Below, piece by piece: positions 60,428-64,000 of a stretch of 64,000 bases of DNA (positions are counted from its first letter, which is position 1; every line of letters begins with the position of its first letter). Made by a program: the position numbers and the translations under genes. The stretch covers positions 124,001 to 188,000 of the forward strand of contig JARLHA010000070.1 of assembly GCA_031292485.1 (NCBI GenBank), written 5' to 3'. Under the pieces are notes generated by a model. It was not told the origin of the DNA, ran no database searches, and saw only the letters and a list, made by a program, of their open reading frames with translations. This stretch comes from Mucilaginibacter sp. (lineage in GTDB: Bacteria; Bacteroidota; Bacteroidia; Sphingobacteriales; Sphingobacteriaceae).

Positions 60428-60542
60428 GAGAAATCTATACAAAATGCCTTAATACCTTCCAGGAGAGAATAGCGGGTGTATAGATTTCTCGTCGTTCCCT
60501 GCCTTTCGGCAGACAGGCTCGTCGAAATAACAACACGTGTTG
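60428..60542. repeat. GAGAAATCTATACA inverted repeat with inserted hairpin
   Basis: Left GCGATAGCGAGAAATCTATA (60420-60439) and right TGTATAGATTTCTCGTCG (60478-60495) are reverse complements; the right arm is extended by CCCTGCCTTTCGGCAG and CGTCGAAATAACA. Close to the 3' end of the oxidoreductase gene. Possibly a dispersed repeat family. Confidence 0.65.
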
Positions 60543-60548
60543 ATTTTT

Positions 60549-61877
60549 CTACACCTTCACTTCCCACCCTTTTTCATATTCCCTGTGCCAAAGTTCCATT
60601 GCCTCCGGATCATTCAAAATATGACCGTTAGTTGGATCGATATTCAATACCCGGTCAACCCGATAGGATATATTGCCCAATTGCGGCAATAAAGTCGATT
60701 TAAAACCGGTTTCAATCGGGCAGTTCAACTGCGCAATCCCGCGTACCGAATCCACAAAATTCTTCATGTGCATGCTGTCCAGCGCCTCGGTGGGGCTAAC
60801 CTTATTAGTGGCGTCAACCACAACATCGTCTTTAACGTCTTTAACTATCTTATTATCTCCATCATAAACCGTGTAGCCGTTGCCGCCCTGGTAAAATACG
60901 GTTCCCTTATCCCCATAAAAAATTACGCCGCGGCCGAGGCCTTCGATGTTAAACCCGTTACAGCTTCTACCCTCCCATTCGGCAGCCGTATCATTGGGGA
61001 AATTGTAAAGGATATTTTGCGTATCGGGCGTTTGCCAGTCATCTTTAAATTGAAACCGGCCGCCAGTGGAAACCACTTTATTTGGAAAATCAACCCCCAA
61101 ACCCCAGCGGATCACATCCAGCTCGTGGGTGCCGTTGTTTAAGGCCTCACCTGTACCCCAGTTCCAGAACCAGTGCCAGTTATAGTGAATCAGATTGTCT
61201 TTGTAAGGCTTGCGCGGCGCCGGGCCCTGCCAGAGCTCGTAATCAAGATAAGATGGTACCGGTACCATCTTACCAATGCCGATACTGGCCCGGTGATTGG
61301 TGTACCAGCCTTTTGCATAATAGGTACGGCCGATAATGCCTTCATGCAATTCCTTCACCATCGCCTGTACGTTGGAAAATGACCGGCGCTGGCTACCCAT
61401 CTGTACCAGTTTGTTATATTTTTTTGCAGCTGCAACTGCCATCTCCCCTTCGTGCGGGTTATGGCTACAGGGTTTTTCTACATATACATGCTTGCCTGCC
61501 TGGCAAGCCATGATGGTAGCCGGGGCATGCCAATGATCGGGGGCGGCAATTACAATGGCATCCACATCCTTTTTCTCCAGCAGTTTCCGAATGTCGGTGA
61601 TGCCTTCGGGCTTTTTCCCGGTCCGTTTATAAATATCGGCAATGGTGCTTTGCACCACATTGGCATCGACATCGCAGACGTAACCGATCTCCACATTAGG
61701 TATTTTGGCAAAGTTTTGGGCGAGGTATAATCCCCTGCTATGGGTACCCATCATACCGACCACTACCTTTTCATTTGGCGATCCTTTGAAAAACCCAGCG
61801 GCCGTCCCCAATTGCGGCGCCAGCAGGAAACTTGTTCCCGCTACCGAGGCATTTTTTACAAACTTTCTACGATCCAT
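60549..61877 (-). CDS. Tat-exported Gfo/Idh/MocA oxidoreductase
   Basis: 442 aa. The ATG at 61877 gives a Tat-like leader with the twin arginine (DRRKFVKNASVAGTSFLL), so the folded enzyme with bound cofactor is exported to the periplasm. Rossmann domain KVVVGMMGTHSRGLYLA, catalytic EKPCSHNPHEGE. Substrate probably a glycoside oxidised at C3, giving the keto sugar for the DUF1080 hydrolase (inference). A longer frame upstream is the reading of an inverted repeat, not protein. Confidence 0.9.
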   Translation of the reverse strand: MDRRKFVKNASVAGTSFLLAPQLGTAAGFFKGSPNEKVVVGMMGTHSRGLYLAQNFAKIPNVEIGYVCDVDANVVQSTIADIYKRTGKKPEGITDIRKLLEKKDVDAIVIAAPDHWHAPATIMACQAGKHVYVEKPCSHNPHEGEMAVAAAKKYNKLVQMGSQRRSFSNVQAMVKELHEGIIGRTYYAKGWYTNHRASIGIGKMVPVPSYLDYELWQGPAPRKPYKDNLIHYNWHWFWNWGTGEALNNGTHELDVIRWGLGVDFPNKVVSTGGRFQFKDDWQTPDTQNILYNFPNDTAAEWEGRSCNGFNIEGLGRGVIFYGDKGTVFYQGGNGYTVYDGDNKIVKDVKDDVVVDATNKVSPTEALDSMHMKNFVDSVRGIAQLNCPIETGFKSTLLPQLGNISYRVDRVLNIDPTNGHILNDPEAMELWHREYEKGWEVKV

Positions 61878-61907
61878 ATTCGGAATTATAATTGGTTTCG
61901 AACTTAT

Positions 61908-62010
61908 GTAGAGACGCAACATCTTGCGTCTCCAAACAGAATTATTAAATGGAAGGCAATTCGCTTTCGAAGGAAATTATTCAATTAGACGCAAAATATT
62001 GCGTCTCTAC
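61908..62010. repeat. GTAGAGACGC-type inverted repeat, copy C
   Basis: Arm 61908-61932 (GTAGAGACGCAACATCTTGC) and arm 61986-62010 (GACGCAAAATATTGCGTCTC with TAC), 53 bases between. The TAG stop of the SDR gene (62007-62009) comes from the right arm. Confidence 0.82.
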
Positions 62011-62822
62011 ACTCCACCAAAAATGGAGAATCCTCCGTCCACACAGATCATTGATCCGGTTACAAAGGCAGAGGCATCGCTTAACAGCCAAACCAAAGCA
62101 CCAATCAATTCATCGGGATGGCCGAAACGTTTGAATGGTGTATTACGGATCACCTTCTCCCCTCTTTCGGTATAGCCACCCTCGGGTTTTGTTAATAAAT
62201 TCCGGTTCTGTTCGGTCAGGAAAAAGCCGGGCGCCAGGGCATTCATCCTGATGGCATCGCCATAGCGGTTTGCCAGTTCAACCGCAAACCATTGGTTATA
62301 ACAATCAACCGCCGCTTTACCCATATTATAGCCAAGCACTTTGGTGATTGCCCGCTTTGAGTTCATGGAGGAAATATTAACTATACTCCCTTTACCTGTT
62401 TTGGCAATAGCCTCGCCGAATACTTGTGTTGGATACAGCGTGCCCCATAAATTCAGGTCCAACACTTGTTTCATCCCCTCAAGGTTCATGTTAAAAATGT
62501 CTTCATCAGGTTGTAAAACGCCCTGCGGCATGTTACCTCCCGCGCCATTAACCAAACCGTCTACCCTGCCAAAAGCATCCAGAATTTTGTTTTTGGCAGC
62601 GATAAGTTCGTCGGTGTTCAAAACGTCAGCGACCAGCGCAATGGCCGTGCCACCATTAGCGTTGATATGATTCGCCCTCTCTTCGGCAACTTCTTTTTTT
62701 CTGCCTAATATCCCTACCGTTCCACCTGCTTCAACAATCCCGTTTACAAATGCATTACCTAAAATACCGGTACCGCCGGTTACTACAATTACTTTTCCTT
62801 TTAATGAAAATTGGTTCGACAT
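62007..62822 (-). CDS. SDR oxidoreductase, D-mannonate/fructuronate type
   Basis: 271-aa SDR. Cofactor motif TGGTGILGNAF (residues 15-25), NGAGGNMP (about 92), YNMGKAA with the catalytic Tyr and Lys (about 157), and the C-terminal TGSMICVDGGFSIFGGV. Bacteroidota SDRs of this type next to uxuA or kduI are annotated as D-mannonate oxidoreductase (from memory), and kduI is the neighbour four bases upstream, so a role in uronate catabolism is likely. Stop codon from the inverted repeat. Confidence 0.86.
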   Translation of the reverse strand: MSNQFSLKGKVIVVTGGTGILGNAFVNGIVEAGGTVGILGRKKEVAEERANHINANGGTAIALVADVLNTDELIAAKNKILDAFGRVDGLVNGAGGNMPQGVLQPDEDIFNMNLEGMKQVLDLNLWGTLYPTQVFGEAIAKTGKGSIVNISSMNSKRAITKVLGYNMGKAAVDCYNQWFAVELANRYGDAIRMNALAPGFFLTEQNRNLLTKPEGGYTERGEKVIRNTPFKRFGHPDELIGALVWLLSDASAFVTGSMICVDGGFSIFGGV

Positions 62823-62826
62823 ATTT

Positions 62827-63657
62827 TTATCTTAAATCAGTTATTGAAATTGGGTTCATATCCGTATAGTCCATATTCTCGCCAGCCATGCCCCATATAA
62901 AATTATAACCGGCAGTGCCACAGCCAGAATGTATACTCCATGGCGGGGACACCACGGCTTCATGGTTATTTATAGTAATATGCCTTGTTTCGTGCCCTTC
63001 GCCCATAAAATGTATGATTTTTTGTCCCACTGGCAGGTCGAAATAAAAATAGGCTTCCATCCTTCTATCATGGGTGTGCGCGGGCATCGTATTCCATACG
63101 CTACCAGGGTGCAAAATGGTAAGGCCCATTACCAGCTGGCAGCTTTTTATTCCATCAGCATGAATATACTTGTTAATCGTACGCAAATTTGCCGTCAAGG
63201 CACTGCCTGCATCCACTTTTGCAGCCTCATCCATACGCATTAGCGTGGCCGGATGAGCGGCATGCGCGGGGGCTGAAAGCAAGTAAAATACCGCCGGGTT
63301 GTCGCTGTTTTTGCTGGTGAAGGTAACCCGTTTTACACCTTTGCCAATGTACAGGCAATCAAATTTTTTCAGTTCAAAAGACTGGTTGTCGGCAGTAACT
63401 GTTCCGTCGCCTGCAACGTTAATGATTCCAAGCTCCCGTCGTTCCAAAAAATACTCGGCTTTAAGGTTCACATAATTCTCCAGCTGAAGCTCTTCTGTCA
63501 CAGGATTGGCCGCGCCGACGATCATCCGGTCGTAATGGGTATAAACACAACAGACTGCGTCTTTTGAAACAATATGGTCGATCAAAAATCTCTCCCGGAT
63601 TAAAGCCGTGTCATAATTTTTAAAATCGGTGTTGTGTACGCTATGCAGAACTTTCAA
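62827..63657 (-). CDS. kduI: 5-dehydro-4-deoxy-D-glucuronate isomerase
   Basis: 276 aa KduI: isomerises 4-deoxy-L-threo-5-hexosulose uronate from pectin or other uronates. Zinc ligands lie in PAHTHDRRMEAYFYFD (His, His, Glu) and the last in PPWSIHSGCG. The family start is matched (VLHSVHNTDFKNYDTALIRE) and requires the TTG at 63655-63657; no in-frame ATG is near. Cotranscribed with the SDR gene. Confidence 0.93.
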   Translation of the reverse strand: MKVLHSVHNTDFKNYDTALIRERFLIDHIVSKDAVCCVYTHYDRMIVGAANPVTEELQLENYVNLKAEYFLERRELGIINVAGDGTVTADNQSFELKKFDCLYIGKGVKRVTFTSKNSDNPAVFYLLSAPAHAAHPATLMRMDEAAKVDAGSALTANLRTINKYIHADGIKSCQLVMGLTILHPGSVWNTMPAHTHDRRMEAYFYFDLPVGQKIIHFMGEGHETRHITINNHEAVVSPPWSIHSGCGTAGYNFIWGMAGENMDYTDMNPISITDLR

Positions 63658-63973
63658 TGTAATTGGTTATTTAAATTAATAATTTGACTAAATAAGAGGT
63701 TTTAGTTTGATTAAGAAGAATAGACTAACCTGCCAAACTTACTCATTTAAGTACAATTCTCATTTATTCGCGAAACCAAAGTTATCATTTACGATGGCAA
63801 AATTTGGTAAAATAATTCTTACAATAGGTTAATTTTTCGGCAATCAAGCTGTAATAAAGAAGTTACAAACTACAACCTAAACGATGTTGCAATTAATATT
63901 AACGGCTATTAAACAACTATATCATTAGTTTTTAGGGTAATACAAAATTTATATTATTATTAAATATATTGAT
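63658..63973. other. AT-rich non-coding region upstream of kduI
   Basis: No gene. A -7 box candidate for kduI on the minus strand, TAACTTTG, is at 63777-63784 (about 120 bases before the start), and no other pattern was recognised. Confidence 0.5.
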
Positions 63974-64000
63974 ATGCGCCAATTTTATGCCAAAAAGCAC
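63974..64000 (+). CDS. Possible start of a gene cut by the right edge
   Basis: ATG at 63974 opens MRQFYAKKH before the window ends. A short basic start like this occurs in SusC/TonB-dependent receptors and other exported proteins, and a carbohydrate locus would be expected here, but nine codons do not allow a call. Confidence 0.25.

Noticed and set aside
61878..61922. Upstream extension of the Gfo/Idh gene
   Set aside because: The extra residues MLRLYIS come from the GTAGAGACGC inverted repeat; the twin-arginine leader starts at 61877.

Overview
The window is chromosomal DNA of a Bacteroidota bacterium, most likely Sphingobacteriaceae and possibly close to Mucilaginibacter. This is inferred from the gene content (GH92, GH63 and GH15 glycosidases, DUF1080 plus Gfo/Idh/MocA enzymes, futalosine menaquinone genes, an SPFH/Arc pair, OM barrel proteins) and from several Bacteroidota-type -7 boxes (TAnnTTTG) in front of genes. 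No rRNA, tRNA, CRISPR array or prophage was seen. The left edge cuts a PgpH-type HD phosphohydrolase.

Layout. 1-9 kb: c-di-AMP phosphodiesterase, SPFH plus ribbon-helix-helix pair, thiolase, POT peptide transporter, polyprenol-phosphate sugar transferase, ruvB. 9-16 kb: GH92 mannosidase with a Gfo/Idh partner, polysaccharide deacetylase, a truncated DUF2971 gene between hairpin repeats, a peroxiredoxin and small proteins. 16-26 kb: queG, MFS transporter, cold shock protein, 1-Cys peroxiredoxin, GH15 convergent with a fused trehalose-phosphate synthase/phosphatase, PepSY-like protein, SDR. 26-36 kb: mqnA, histidine phosphatase, mqnE, yigZ, DMT transporter, ribD, prmC, and thrS-infC-rpmI-rplT. 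36-41.6 kb is an accessory patch: direct repeats, a RAYT transposase between inverted REP hairpins, an unknown overlapping gene pair, two VapBC-type modules, a DUF4160 stub with DUF2442, and a decayed paralogue. 41.6-56.4 kb: OFA transporter, GH63, USP, a possible D-amino-acid module (M19 dipeptidase, DSD/D-TA enzyme, RidA), DoxX-like protein, MetE-like protein, and a PAP2/haloperoxidase lipoprotein between two OM barrels. 56.6-63.7 kb: cydAB, then DUF1080, Gfo/Idh, SDR and kduI for uronate and keto-sugar catabolism.

The most unusual signal is not a gene. Many gene junctions carry imperfect palindromes built from a short word repeated with variation, and the word differs from site to site. 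In at least a dozen genes the stop codon lies inside or at the edge of such an arm (for example mqnA, mqnE, ribD, prmC, infC, the trehalose enzyme, cydB and DUF1080). In prmC similar word repeats sit in frame inside the coding sequence. One family (GTAGAGACGC...) occurs three times, always at a gene 3' end. These elements look like a shared way of making junctions and terminators.
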